DNA from: Crocinitomicaceae bacterium
Lineage (GTDB): Bacteria; Bacteroidota; Bacteroidia; Flavobacteriales_D; Crocinitomicaceae
Length of the DNA stretch: 64,000 nt
Assembly (NCBI GenBank): GCA_024643365.1
Contig: JAHENC010000018.1
Coordinates: 1 to 64,000, forward strand
Reading direction: 5' to 3'
A program made the position numbers and the translations under genes. The notes under the pieces are model-generated. The model did not search any database and was not told the origin of the DNA. It saw only the letters and a list, made by a program, of their open reading frames with translations. Positions 1-9,985 of the stretch are shown here, piece after piece (within the stretch, counting starts at the first letter, position 1; every line of letters starts with the position of its first letter).

Positions 1-26
1 GTACATTAATTAGTAAATAAATAAAG

Positions 27-2180
27 ATGAATATAGGTTTAAAAAGGTCAATTGTTACCGGCGGCAAGGAGATAAGCGTCGAGACAGGTAAGTTGGCAAA
101 GCAAGCGGATGGTTCCGTTGTGGTGCGCATGGGCGACACCATGTTGTTGGCAACAGTTGTTGCAGCACAAGAAGCAAAAGATGGCGTAGATTTCCTTCCT
201 TTAACGGTAGATTACCGTGAGAAGTATTCTGCTGCTGGACGTTTTCCAGGTGGATTCTTCCGTCGTGAAGCACGTCCTTCTGAAACAGAAATTTTAGTAA
301 TGCGTTTGGTGGATCGTGCACTTCGTCCACTTTTCCCAGACGATTACCACGCAGAAGTTCAGTTGATGATTCAATTGATCTCTTATGATGGTGTGAACAA
401 TCCAGATGCTTTATGTGGATTTGCTGCATCAGCAGCAATCGCTGTATCAAACATTCCTTTCAACGGACCAATGTCGGAAGTACGTGTTGGACGCATCGAT
501 GGTGAATACGTATTGAATCCAACAATGGCTCAAATGGAGTTATCGGATATCGATATCGTTATTGCTGGTACGATGAAAGACATCAACATGTTAGAAGGTG
601 AAATGCAAGAGATTTCTGAAGCTGAATTAGTGGAAGTTTTCAAAATTGCTCACGTTGCTATTAAAGAACAATGTCAATTCCAATTGGACCTTGCAGCAGA
701 GGTTCCTGCAGCAAATCCAAAAAGAGTATATAGTCATGAGTCACACAACGAAGAAGTTCGTGCGAAAGTGTACGAAGTGGCAATGGAAAAATGTAAAGAT
801 GTTGCTCGTATGGGCTTGGCGAATAAGTCAAAACGTACAGAGTTATTCGATGCAATTAAAGACGAAGTGAAAGCTTCTTTCTCTGAAGAAGAATTAGCTG
901 AAGCAGCGAAATTCATTTCTCCTTACTTCTCTGAAGTGAAGAAAAAAGCAGTTCGTTGGGTGATGTTGAACGAACGCAAACGTTTGGACGGTCGTGCATT
1001 CGACGAAATTCGTCCTATCTGGGCAGAAGTTGATTACTTACCAATGGTTCACGGATCAGCAGTATTTACACGTGGAGAAACACAATCATTGACAACACTT
1101 ACATTGGGTGGTAAAATGGATGAGCAGTTAATTGACGGTGCTACATTTAAAGGAACAGAGAAATTCTTATTACACTATAATTTCCCTCCATTCTCAACAG
1201 GTGAAGCGAAACCATTACGTGGAACTTCTCGTCGTGAAATCGGACACGGTAACTTGGCGCTTCGTGCCTTGAAACCAGTTTTACCAGACGATAATCCTTA
1301 CACAATCCGTATCGTTTCTGATATTCTTGAGTCAAACGGTTCGTCTTCTATGGCAACAGTATGTGCAGGAACATTAGCATTGATGGATGGTGGTGTGCAA
1401 ATCAAAGCGCCAGTATCTGGAATCGCAATGGGACTTGTAGCTGACGAAGGTAAATTCGCGGTATTGTCTGATATCTTAGGTGACGAAGATCACTTGGGTG
1501 ACATGGACTTTAAAGTGACTGGAACAGCAAAAGGGATTACTGCTTGTCAAATGGACATCAAAGTAGACGGACTTCCATACGAAGTATTGATTCAAGCATT
1601 GGAACAAGCGAAAGCTGGACGTATCCACATCCTTGGGAAAATCACTGAGACAATGGCAGCGCCACGTACGACATTGAAACCACAAACTCCACGCATCGAG
1701 GCATTCAACGTGCCAAACGAAATGATTGGAGCGATTATCGGACCTGGAGGAAAAATTATCCAAGGTTTACAGAAAGAAACGAAAACTACCATCACTATTG
1801 AAGAATTAGCAACAGGTGAAGGTCGTGTTCAAATCCTTTCTACTAACGGTGACGATATGAATGAAGCAATTCGCCTGATTCGTTTAATCGCTTTCCCTCC
1901 ACAAGTGGAAGACGGAGCGACTTACGAAGGTAAAGTGAAATCAGTGAAAGACTTCGGTTGTTTCGTTGAGATCCTTACTGGTACAGACGGATTAATCCAC
2001 ATCTCTGAATTTAGCTGGGAAAAAGTAGCGAAAATGGAAGATGTAGTGAAAGAAGGTGATGTATTGACATTTAAAGTAATGGGTCGCGATCCAAAAACGA
2101 AAAAATGGAAATTGTCTCGCAAAGTTCTTTTGCCGAAACCAGAACGTCCAACAGAAACAGTTGATGCGCCTCAAGCGTAA
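27..2180 (+). CDS. pnp: Polynucleotide phosphorylase (PNPase)
   Basis: Phosphorolytic 3'-to-5' exoribonuclease that degrades mRNA to nucleoside diphosphates, normally a cytoplasmic trimer and often part of an RNA degradosome. At 717 aa it has the usual family length and order: first RNase PH domain near the N-terminus, a helical linker, a second RNase PH domain with the active-site segment [16 protein letters not shown] at about residues 478-495, a KH domain with IIGPGGKII starting near residue 570, and an S1 domain from about 625 to 695. The ATG follows an AT-rich leader without a Shine-Dalgarno, normal for this phylum. A strong hairpin follows the stop. The region upstream (often rpsO) lies outside the window. 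Confidence 0.98.
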   Translation: MNIGLKRSIVTGGKEISVETGKLAKQADGSVVVRMGDTMLLATVVAAQEAKDGVDFLPLTVDYREKYSAAGRFPGGFFRREARPSETEILVMRLVDRALRPLFPDDYHAEVQLMIQLISYDGVNNPDALCGFAASAAIAVSNIPFNGPMSEVRVGRIDGEYVLNPTMAQMELSDIDIVIAGTMKDINMLEGEMQEISEAELVEVFKIAHVAIKEQCQFQLDLAAEVPAANPKRVYSHESHNEEVRAKVYEVAMEKCKDVARMGLANKSKRTELFDAIKDEVKASFSEEELAEAAKFISPYFSEVKKKAVRWVMLNERKRLDGRAFDEIRPIWAEVDYLPMVHGSAVFTRGETQSLTTLTLGGKMDEQLIDGATFKGTEKFLLHYNFPPFSTGEAKPLRGTSRREIGHGNLALRALKPVLPDDNPYTIRIVSDILESNGSSSMATVCAGTLALMDGGVQIKAPVSGIAMGLVADEGKFAVLSDILGDEDHLGDMDFKVTGTAKGITACQMDIKVDGLPYEVLIQALEQAKAGRIHILGKITETMAAPRTTLKPQTPRIEAFNVPNEMIGAIIGPGGKIIQGLQKETKTTITIEELATGEGRVQILSTNGDDMNEAIRLIRLIAFPPQVEDGATYEGKVKSVKDFGCFVEILTGTDGLIHISEFSWEKVAKMEDVVKEGDVLTFKVMGRDPKTKKWKLSRKVLLPKPERPTETVDAPQA

Positions 2181-2203
2181 TCAATAAAGATGAATAACTT
2201 GAT

Positions 2204-2229
2204 AAAAGGCGGCCTCGGTCGCCTTTTTT
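2204..2229 (+). terminator. Intrinsic terminator of pnp
   Basis: The stem AAAAGGCG/CGCCTTTT with an 8-base loop runs into a T tract 24 bases after the pnp stop. Confidence 0.9.
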
Positions 2230-2289
2230 AATGTTAAGAACATCTTAAATACACATTGATTCCTTACTTTTACAAAAAAAATAATTTTT

Positions 2290-4989
2290 ATGAAAAGATT
2301 TTTACTTGTTTTAATCGTATTTATTGGTTTTCAAGGCTTTAGTCAAGCTTTTGAAGCTTTTAATTTTACAGGAGCAGCCAATGCAAATGGATGGGCTACG
2401 CACAGTGGAACTGCAGGTGAATTGGTGGCAATCACCACTCCATCTACATCTGGAAATAGTTTGTCTTACGCTGGACTTCAAGCATCCGCAGGGAATCGCA
2501 TTAATTTGACTTCAACAGGAACAGAGGATATTAATAAAGCATATGTTCCGACTGGCACGACTGCTTATATGTCCTTTTTGTTGAATGTTCAGAATACAAC
2601 GGGGTTAACAACTGCAGGCGCGTATTTCACAGGTTTTGGTGGAACATCTGGTGCATCAGTGAGTATCTATTTTCCAAGAATTTTCATTAAGTCGGGGACA
2701 ACGCCTGGAACATTTCAAGTGGGTATCTTAAACACTTCAGGTGGTGTTGGAGCAGTTGCAACCTATGTTTCAACAGAATACGCGCCTGGAACAACCTTGT
2801 TTATTGTTGCAAAAGTATCTTCTCCAGCTGTTGCGGGAGTGATTACTTCATCTTTATGGGTGAATCCTATTCCAGGAGGTGCAGAAACAGCAGCAGCGGT
2901 AACGAATGCGGGTGGAACAAGTACTTGGCCTGCCAATGGTGTTCAATCGGTATTCTTACGTCAAGCAGCTGGAACTGGAAATTTAGAAATAGATGAAATC
3001 CGTGCAGGGACAACCTGGGCTTCTGTTACTCCAGCAGCAGCAAGTAGCTGTATTACCTACAACACGATTACAACAACTGCATGTTCGACGTATTCCTTGA
3101 ATAGTCAAAACTACAGTACTTCTGGAACATATATTCAAACATTAGCGAATGCGAATGCTGCAGGATGTGATAGTATCATCAATTTGAATTTGACGATCAA
3201 TCAACCTTCTATGGCAACAATCAATGTGACTAACTGTGGACCTTATACCATTAACGGTCAAACTTACTCCGCAACTGGACTATACATGCAATCTCTAACA
3301 AATGCCGTTGGATGTGATAGTATGCTACATGTGAATTTAACAGTGGTTTCGAATATTACGTATTACCAAGATTTGGATAATGACGGCTATGGTAACCTAG
3401 CCGTTTCTCAAGTTGGTTGTGCGCCAATTGCCGGATACGTAACGAATAGTACAGATTGTAACGACAATGATAACACGATTCATCCAGGAGCAACGGAAAT
3501 CGAAGCAAATGGAATCGACGAAAATTGTAACGGTGTGGATGCACCATTGTCTCCAGTCAACATGGGAATGTATGAATTTACGGATGTAGCGAATTGTCCG
3601 GTTTTAGCCAACAACGTGACTACACAACCTACAAACGCAACATTTGGCTCTTTCATTAATTCAGGTTCAACCTGTTCTCCTACTGCGAATGTATTCAACA
3701 ATACCGCTTGGAATACAACATCAGCTGTGGATTTAAACCAATACAACCAATTCTCCATCTCTGGAAATGAGTGTTTCAATTTGAACTTAGCGAAAATTGC
3801 TTTCAATCACAGAACATCTTCTACTGGAGGGACACCAGTACTTTATTTGCGTTCAAGTTTGGATAATTACGCAACGGACATTGATACAATTGCTTCGGCA
3901 TGGAATGGAAATGTCATGTTGGACGATACAATTACCTTGCCAGCAGCATTTGCAAATGTTCACGCCGTGACCTTCCGTTTATATGTGACTTCGATGGCAA
4001 CGAATACATCAACATTTAGAATGGACAATGTTTCTCTTTGGGGGAATTCATTCTCTGTAGCACCTCAAACATACTACGCGGATGTCGATCAAGATGGATT
4101 TGGTGACCTTGCAAATGATACATTGGTGTGTACGATGCCTGCGGGATTCGTAACAAACAGTCAAGATTGTAACGATGCCGATGCCACGATTAATCCAAAC
4201 ACTGTTTGGTACATGGACATGGACGGAGATTTACTAGGAGATCTAATGGGTACGTTCACAGGATGTACGCCTCCAACTGGTTACGTATTGAACTCAGATG
4301 ACTGTGACGATTCAAATGCTTCAGTTACTACTCCTACAACGTATTATTCAGATGTTGATCAAGATGGATTCGGAGACGATGCAACAGCAGCTGATTTCTG
4401 TTTAGCTCCGCCAAATATGGTAGCTGTCGGTGGTGATTGTAACGATAATAACAATACCATTTATCCAGGTGCAACAGAAATCTGTGACGGATTCGACAAC
4501 AACTGTAACGGAACAAACGACGAAGGATTAATTTTCAATACGTATTATTTAGATTCAGATAACGATCAATTTGGTGCAGGTATCGGATTGGTTTCTTGTC
4601 AAGCAATTCCACTTCCAGGTTATGTTCTTGTTGATGGAGACTGTGACGACATGAATCCAAATGTTTATCCAGGTGCAACAGAAGTTTTAGAGAATGACAT
4701 CGATGAAAATTGTGATGGGGTAGATGGATACCTTGGATTAACAGATGTGTCTTTCACAAACGTAAGTCTTGTACCGAATCCTTCAAACGGAACATTTGCC
4801 ATCCAATTGGATGCAGAAATGTCCGATGTGAACATTCAAATCACCGACATGAGCGGAAAAGTATTATTCCAATCGGTCATGAGTGGTTCAATCCTTGAAT
4901 TGACTCAAACGCAATTGCAAGCAGGAACATATTTAGTGAATGTTCAATTGAACCAACAACGTGAAATTCTTCGCTTGGTGATTCAATAA
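2290..4989 (+). CDS. Secreted protein with MopE-like metal-binding repeats and T9SS sorting domain
   Basis: An 899 aa exported protein of unknown role. A signal peptide (MKRFLLVLIVFIGFQGFSQA) opens it. Residues about 20-250 look like a beta-sandwich. Two Cys-containing repeats (pattern NGQTYSxxGxYxQxL..GCDSxxxLNLTI) follow at about 253-352. Five repeats with DxDxDGxGD cores plus DCND and PGATE/NCNG blocks start near residues 358, 595, 639, 684 and 751; they resemble the MopE putative metal-binding motif. The C-terminal 75 residues form a type A sorting domain (VPNPSNGTF, GTYLVNV). It is probably surface-anchored or released by the type IX system and may bind calcium or copper; the ligand is inferred only from the acidic repeats. 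It is transcribed alone, between two terminators. Confidence 0.88.
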   Translation: MKRFLLVLIVFIGFQGFSQAFEAFNFTGAANANGWATHSGTAGELVAITTPSTSGNSLSYAGLQASAGNRINLTSTGTEDINKAYVPTGTTAYMSFLLNVQNTTGLTTAGAYFTGFGGTSGASVSIYFPRIFIKSGTTPGTFQVGILNTSGGVGAVATYVSTEYAPGTTLFIVAKVSSPAVAGVITSSLWVNPIPGGAETAAAVTNAGGTSTWPANGVQSVFLRQAAGTGNLEIDEIRAGTTWASVTPAAASSCITYNTITTTACSTYSLNSQNYSTSGTYIQTLANANAAGCDSIINLNLTINQPSMATINVTNCGPYTINGQTYSATGLYMQSLTNAVGCDSMLHVNLTVVSNITYYQDLDNDGYGNLAVSQVGCAPIAGYVTNSTDCNDNDNTIHPGATEIEANGIDENCNGVDAPLSPVNMGMYEFTDVANCPVLANNVTTQPTNATFGSFINSGSTCSPTANVFNNTAWNTTSAVDLNQYNQFSISGNECFNLNLAKIAFNHRTSSTGGTPVLYLRSSLDNYATDIDTIASAWNGNVMLDDTITLPAAFANVHAVTFRLYVTSMATNTSTFRMDNVSLWGNSFSVAPQTYYADVDQDGFGDLANDTLVCTMPAGFVTNSQDCNDADATINPNTVWYMDMDGDLLGDLMGTFTGCTPPTGYVLNSDDCDDSNASVTTPTTYYSDVDQDGFGDDATAADFCLAPPNMVAVGGDCNDNNNTIYPGATEICDGFDNNCNGTNDEGLIFNTYYLDSDNDQFGAGIGLVSCQAIPLPGYVLVDGDCDDMNPNVYPGATEVLENDIDENCDGVDGYLGLTDVSFTNVSLVPNPSNGTFAIQLDAEMSDVNIQITDMSGKVLFQSVMSGSILELTQTQLQAGTYLVNVQLNQQREILRLVIQ

Positions 4990-5015
4990 GCGCTAAGCGT
5001 TTTACATAGAAATAG

Positions 5016-5040
5016 AAAAAGGCCGAAAGGCCTTTTTTTT
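5016..5040 (+). terminator. Intrinsic terminator of the metal-binding-repeat gene
   Basis: The hairpin AAAGGCC-GAAA-GGCCTTT is followed by an eight-T run. Confidence 0.93.
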
Positions 5041-5098
5041 GTAACTTGTTGTTTCGATTTTACGTCTAACTTTACAGAAATATTTGAAACGTTTCCCT

Positions 5099-8065
5099 AT
5101 GTTTAAATCCATATTAGCTAGTTGCATTGTACTGATTACTGGTTCCGCATTCACGCAGGAATACTGGCAACAAGAGGTGAATTACACCATTCAAGTTCGC
5201 TTAAACGATAAAAGTCATGAGTTAAGTGGCTATGAAGTCCTGGAATATGTGAACAATTCTCCGAATACCCTAGATCGTATTTACATGCACTTGTGGCCAA
5301 ATGCATACCGCGATGGGAATTCTGCACTAGCAAAACAACTCTATCGTCAAGGTGATGGCAAATTAACATTCGCTAAGGCAGAGGACAAAGGATTCATCGA
5401 TTCCTTAGATTTTAAATCCGAAGGTGTAAAACTGAAATGGGAGTACGACGCGGAAAATCAAGATATTTGCATCATTTACTTAAATACACCTTTGAAAAAT
5501 GGAGATCGCGTTCGCATCACCACACCATTCAAAGTGAAAATCCCTTCGGGTGAAATTTCAAGAATGGGACACATCGGGCAATCTTACCAAATCACTCAAT
5601 GGTACCCAAAACCGGCTGTTTATGACAAAAATGGTTGGAATGCGATTCCCTATTTAAATCAAGGTGAATTTTATTCTGAATACGGCTCTTATGACGTGAG
5701 CATCACCCTTCCTAAAAATTACATCGTTGGTGCAACGGGAGACTTGCAAACAAAAAGTGAAGTAGCTTTCATGGAAGATCAGGCAGAAATGACCCGTCTG
5801 AAATTAGCAGAAGAGGAAAACCTAGTCGGAAGTGAGAAGTTCCCTGAATCTTCGTCAGAAATGAAAACCATTCGTTACACTCAAAGCAAGGTGCATGATT
5901 TTGCATGGTTCGCAGATAAACGATACCGCGTATTGAGGGGAGAAGTGGTTCTTCCTCATTCTAACCGTAAAGTAACTACTTGGGCCTTATACACCCCACA
6001 AAACACGAAATTCTGGAAACACGCCATTGAATACATCAACGATGGAACCTATTACTATTCCCTTTGGAATGGAGATTATCCATACAACCAAGTTACCGCA
6101 GTTGATGGAACAATTAGTGCGGGTGGTGGTATGGAATATCCAAACGTAACCGTGATTGGTAACTCAAGTTCAAAAGAAGAGTTGGAAGTCGTAATCGTTC
6201 ACGAAGTCGGACACAACTGGTTCTATGGAATTCTAGGTTCCAACGAGCGCGTCCATGGATGGATGGACGAAGGAATGAATACCTTGAACGAGATGCGCTA
6301 CATTCAAACGAAATATCCGAATAACACACGTTTCTCAGACATGATCCTTAATGGTCGTTTTCACTTGGAAGAGTTGGATCACCATGACTCAGGCGACATC
6401 ACCTATGCATCATTGGCTTCCCTTGGTATCGATCAGCCGATAGAAACACATTCAGATCAGTTTACAAGCATTAACTACGGTGGAATCATGTACCAGAAGA
6501 CAGGACTCGTATTTTTCTACCTAAAGGATTACTTGGGTGAAGAAAAATTCAATGCAGCCATGTCCGCGTATTTTGAAGCCTGGAAATTCAAACATCCACA
6601 ACCAGAGGACATGCGCAAGGTGTTAGAAACTACTTCCGGTAAAGACCTTTCTTGGTTGTTCGAGGATTTAATTCAAACGACCAATCACGTGGACTATAAG
6701 TTGAAAAATGTGGGAATGGGAAAACAAGGAGCGGTCGTTCGTGTGAAAAACGTTGGACAAGTAAACGGACCGATCGAAATCAACGTTTATACGAAGGATC
6801 AATTGGTGGAAACACATTGGTTAGAACCAGGTCAAACAGTTGTGACTTTAAAAACTCCGTTTAAGGACATTCAAAAAGTGATCATCGATGAGTCCAAGGA
6901 CATTCCGGAATTGAACCGAAATAACAATACTTGGAGAGCGAATACGCTACTTCATAAAATCGAACCGATCAAACAAGAGTTTCTTTTCAGCGACAACGAA
7001 GCGGACCACAATAGTTTGCGTTGGTTACCAATGTTGGGTGGAAATGTTTACGATGGATTCTTGTTGGGAGCAACGTTCCACAACCTAGGACTTCCTTTCC
7101 AAAAGTTTAGTTATGTGCTGACTCCAATGTTTGGTTTCTACAGTAAAAAACCAGTTGGAATGGCGGAGTTTTCTTACACCATGCTACCAAAAAAAGGACT
7201 TAAATTTTCAAACTTAGGTTTATCCGTTAAATCCTTTTCACGCAATAGTTATGCCGAGGAGAATTTCGTAGCATTGACGCCTTATTGGTCTGCAACGATT
7301 GGAAATCGTAAAAACCGTAGCAACATCAGTCAGGATGTTCTTGTGAAAGGACTTTATGGAATGAAAACCTCTGAATTAGGAAATGATGAAAAAGGTGGAT
7401 TCTTGCAATATGGTTTAAATTGGACGTCACCAGACCATCAGTGGAGTGTAAAAGTTCGTGCAGAATATATCGATGGTCAACTTATTCAGTTGGGTCGTAT
7501 GAGCATGACTGCCAAATACAATTGGCGCTACATGAAAAATAAAATGAAACGGAACCTCGAACTTCGTGCTTACTTTGGGACCAACTTATACCAACACCTT
7601 ACCATTACCCCAATCGATTATTTATCTGAGCGATACAACTTATGTTTAAGTGGTGGAAAAGGAGTACAGGATTTATTTTATGAAGAATACAATTTTGCTC
7701 GAAATGACGTGTCCGGATTCTGGTCACAACAACGCATGGAGAATTTTGGTAATTTTAAAACAACGAGTTCCTTTGGCATAAGTTCTAAATGGCTAGGAAG
7801 CATGAACCTTTATTTCCAATTGCCAATAAAACCAAATCTATTTGGCGTTTTTGCTGATTATGGAGCTTTCTCTAATGGAACTTCTATTGAAACGGCATAC
7901 AATGCAGGACTTGGACTACGTATTTCAAATATTCTAAGCGTTTATTTCCCATTGGTACGTAGTACAAATATGGGGTCACTTTGGACCAATTATTCGAATG
8001 AAATTCGCTTCAGTATTAAACTTAATCTTGTGAACGCCAATAACATTCGTTCACGCTTTAATTAA
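5099..8065 (+). CDS. M1-family zinc metallopeptidase, exported
   Basis: A 988 aa aminopeptidase-type metalloprotease with a signal peptide (MFKSILASCIVLITGSAFTQ), so it acts outside the cytoplasm. The zinc site HEVGH is at residues 368-372 with the third ligand E391, exactly the HExxH-x18-E spacing of family M1. The exopeptidase motif usually written GxMEN reads GGMEYP at about residue 341, so the Asn is Tyr, as in some Bacteroidota M1 proteins. The C-terminal 400 residues lack peptidase motifs and look beta-rich, possibly outer-membrane associated. ATG 5099 is preferred over an in-frame TTG five codons upstream because the signal peptide begins there. The next gene, sppA, starts 6 bases after the stop, so the two are probably co-transcribed. 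Confidence 0.92.
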   Translation: MFKSILASCIVLITGSAFTQEYWQQEVNYTIQVRLNDKSHELSGYEVLEYVNNSPNTLDRIYMHLWPNAYRDGNSALAKQLYRQGDGKLTFAKAEDKGFIDSLDFKSEGVKLKWEYDAENQDICIIYLNTPLKNGDRVRITTPFKVKIPSGEISRMGHIGQSYQITQWYPKPAVYDKNGWNAIPYLNQGEFYSEYGSYDVSITLPKNYIVGATGDLQTKSEVAFMEDQAEMTRLKLAEEENLVGSEKFPESSSEMKTIRYTQSKVHDFAWFADKRYRVLRGEVVLPHSNRKVTTWALYTPQNTKFWKHAIEYINDGTYYYSLWNGDYPYNQVTAVDGTISAGGGMEYPNVTVIGNSSSKEELEVVIVHEVGHNWFYGILGSNERVHGWMDEGMNTLNEMRYIQTKYPNNTRFSDMILNGRFHLEELDHHDSGDITYASLASLGIDQPIETHSDQFTSINYGGIMYQKTGLVFFYLKDYLGEEKFNAAMSAYFEAWKFKHPQPEDMRKVLETTSGKDLSWLFEDLIQTTNHVDYKLKNVGMGKQGAVVRVKNVGQVNGPIEINVYTKDQLVETHWLEPGQTVVTLKTPFKDIQKVIIDESKDIPELNRNNNTWRANTLLHKIEPIKQEFLFSDNEADHNSLRWLPMLGGNVYDGFLLGATFHNLGLPFQKFSYVLTPMFGFYSKKPVGMAEFSYTMLPKKGLKFSNLGLSVKSFSRNSYAEENFVALTPYWSATIGNRKNRSNISQDVLVKGLYGMKTSELGNDEKGGFLQYGLNWTSPDHQWSVKVRAEYIDGQLIQLGRMSMTAKYNWRYMKNKMKRNLELRAYFGTNLYQHLTITPIDYLSERYNLCLSGGKGVQDLFYEEYNFARNDVSGFWSQQRMENFGNFKTTSSFGISSKWLGSMNLYFQLPIKPNLFGVFADYGAFSNGTSIETAYNAGLGLRISNILSVYFPLVRSTNMGSLWTNYSNEIRFSIKLNLVNANNIRSRFN

Positions 8066-8071
8066 TAAATT

Positions 8072-9871
8072 ATGTCAGATCAAAAAGTCTCTTTCGGTAA
8101 ATTATTTTGGCCGAGTTTTGTTGCAGTAATGATTGCCGGACTCGTTTCGCTCCTGCTCTTTTTCTTAGTGCTTGGTGGTGTCATTGGTTCCTTCGGGAAT
8201 TTTGGTCCGGAACCATTGGCGATTCGAAATTCTACCATCCTACAATTGAAATTGACAGGTGAATTGATGGACAAAAGTGACGAATCTGTTGCCTTGCCAG
8301 ATTTTCAAATAGATCGTACGGTTGGACTTCCAGATTTACTTTATGGAATCGAGAAGGCGAAAACGGATCCAAAAATCAAAGGGATTTTCTTGGAACTTGG
8401 TTCCTTCAAATGTGGATTAGCAAGCGCTAAGGAATTACACGATGCCATTAAGGACTTTCAAAAAAGCGGGAAGTTTGCTGTGGCTTATTTGTCCGGAGAA
8501 TACGTTTCTCAAACAGCCTACTACATCAGTTCGGCTGCCAAAGAAGTATATGGATTCCCATCGACAACCATGGAATTTACAGGTGTCGGTGTTCAGTTGA
8601 TGTTCTTTAAGAATTTATTGGATAATTTAAACATTGAAGTGGATATCGTTCGTGGAACCAATAATGACTTCAAAAGTGCCGTAGAACCGTTCTTTCGCAC
8701 GAATATGAGCGATTCAAGTCGCTTGCAAACACAAGCTTTCTTGCGTACGATGTGGAGAACGATGCGAAACGACATTTCAGAGAATAAAGGAATCGACACC
8801 GTAATCTTGGACAACCATGTAGATTCGTTACACATCTTGGACTGTGAATCTGCGTACAATGCAAAATTAATTACTGGTTTGCGATACCGAGATGAATTCA
8901 TGGGACTTTTAAAGAAAAAGATGAACATGGCACAGGACGAAGAATTGGAGATTCAATCCATGGAAAAATACGCCTTGAAAGCCTTTTCTGATCGTCAATT
9001 AATAGTTAAACGTCAAAAACCGAACATTGCAGTGATTTTAGCTGAAGGAGATGTGGCAACAAGTGGCGATGGACTTTCATCAGCGAGTATTTGTCGTTTG
9101 TTTCAAAAAGTGAGAAACGATAAGAACATTACGGCTGTCGTGTTCAGAATCAATAGTCCGGGTGGAAGTGCCTTGGCAAGTGAAGAGATTTGGCGCGAAG
9201 TGTCACAAACACAAAAGAAGAAGAAGGTCATTGTTTCTATGGGGGATGTTGCAGCTTCAGGTGGTTATTACATTGCGACACCGGCTAACCGTATTTTCGC
9301 TGAACCAACAACGATTACTGGTTCCATCGGTGTATTCGGGATGATTCCGTATACAGGAAAATTCTTGGAAAATAAATTGGGAATCACTTTCGATGAGGTT
9401 CGTACCAATCAACATTCATTGACCACATTGAATAAAAAATTAACACCATTGGAACTGTCCATCATTCAAGGACAAGTGGATAAAATCTACACGCAATTTT
9501 TAACCCGCGTTTCGGAAGGACGCCACATGAAAATGGAAAAAGTGGCTGTTTTAGCTCGCGGAAGAGTGTGGAGTGGGGAAGATGCACTCCGCATCGGATT
9601 GGTGGATGAATTAGGTGGCTTATCCAAAGCCATCGCTTATGCATGTAAAACGCAGTCAGCTCCGAAAGTCATATACTATCCAATCGTGAATAAAAATACG
9701 CTTTCTGAAATTGCCGAAATGATCGAGCAACAACAAGAAGAGGAGGAAAACTCTGTCAAAATGGATGTTGCGATTCCAACTGAATTAAAAGCCATCTACG
9801 CACGCATCAAGAAAATTGAAAGCATGGCTGGAATTCAGATGCGCATGCCGTTTGAATACGTAATGAAGTAA
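8072..9871 (+). CDS. sppA: Signal peptide peptidase SppA, 67K type
   Basis: A 599 aa membrane-bound serine protease that degrades cleaved signal peptides. One transmembrane segment lies at about residues 17-40, followed by two tandem ClpP-like domains as in the E. coli enzyme. The catalytic dyad is visible: Lys201 in FKSAVEPFF and Ser396 in GDVAASGGYY; the preceding NSPGGSALASEEI helps form the active site. It follows the M1 peptidase by 6 bases, giving an envelope proteolysis pair. No obvious terminator follows; a GA-rich repeat array lies between this gene and the convergent dehydrogenase gene. Confidence 0.95.
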   Translation: MSDQKVSFGKLFWPSFVAVMIAGLVSLLLFFLVLGGVIGSFGNFGPEPLAIRNSTILQLKLTGELMDKSDESVALPDFQIDRTVGLPDLLYGIEKAKTDPKIKGIFLELGSFKCGLASAKELHDAIKDFQKSGKFAVAYLSGEYVSQTAYYISSAAKEVYGFPSTTMEFTGVGVQLMFFKNLLDNLNIEVDIVRGTNNDFKSAVEPFFRTNMSDSSRLQTQAFLRTMWRTMRNDISENKGIDTVILDNHVDSLHILDCESAYNAKLITGLRYRDEFMGLLKKKMNMAQDEELEIQSMEKYALKAFSDRQLIVKRQKPNIAVILAEGDVATSGDGLSSASICRLFQKVRNDKNITAVVFRINSPGGSALASEEIWREVSQTQKKKKVIVSMGDVAASGGYYIATPANRIFAEPTTITGSIGVFGMIPYTGKFLENKLGITFDEVRTNQHSLTTLNKKLTPLELSIIQGQVDKIYTQFLTRVSEGRHMKMEKVAVLARGRVWSGEDALRIGLVDELGGLSKAIAYACKTQSAPKVIYYPIVNKNTLSEIAEMIEQQQEEEENSVKMDVAIPTELKAIYARIKKIESMAGIQMRMPFEYVMK

Positions 9872-9878
9872 GAGAACG

Positions 9879-9944
9879 GAGAAAGAGAGCGGAGTCCGCC
9901 GCGGCGGAGAGAAAGAGAGCGAGAAAGAGAGCGAGAAAGAGAGC
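9879..9944. repeat. GA-rich 12-bp tandem repeat, interrupted
   Basis: The unit GAGAAAGAGAGC occurs at 9879-9890, 9909-9920, 9921-9932 and 9933-9944. Copies 1 and 2 are separated by GGAG plus a 14-bp GC palindrome. The last three copies are contiguous and identical. The array sits in the 114-bp gap between two convergent genes. Confidence 0.9.
9895..9908. repeat. 14-bp perfect palindrome TCCGCCGCGGCGGA
   Basis: A perfect inverted repeat with a 7-bp half-site, GC-only apart from the end bases, placed inside the GA-rich array. The identical 14-mer occurs again at 38723-38736 inside a broken tRNA-Met copy. Confidence 0.9.
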
Positions 9945-9950
9945 GGAGAG

Positions 9951-9969
9951 CACTGAGCACTGAGCACTG
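9951..9969. repeat. Tandem heptamer CACTGAG
   Basis: Two full copies and one partial copy of CACTGAG directly follow the GA-rich array. Short heptamer runs like this are prone to slippage. Confidence 0.8.
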
Positions 9970-9985
9970 TTTACTGTTACTAGTC

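Noticed and set aside
9879-9969. CRISPR array
   Set aside because: Units are 7 and 12 bp, contiguous, without unique spacers, and no cas genes are present anywhere in the window.
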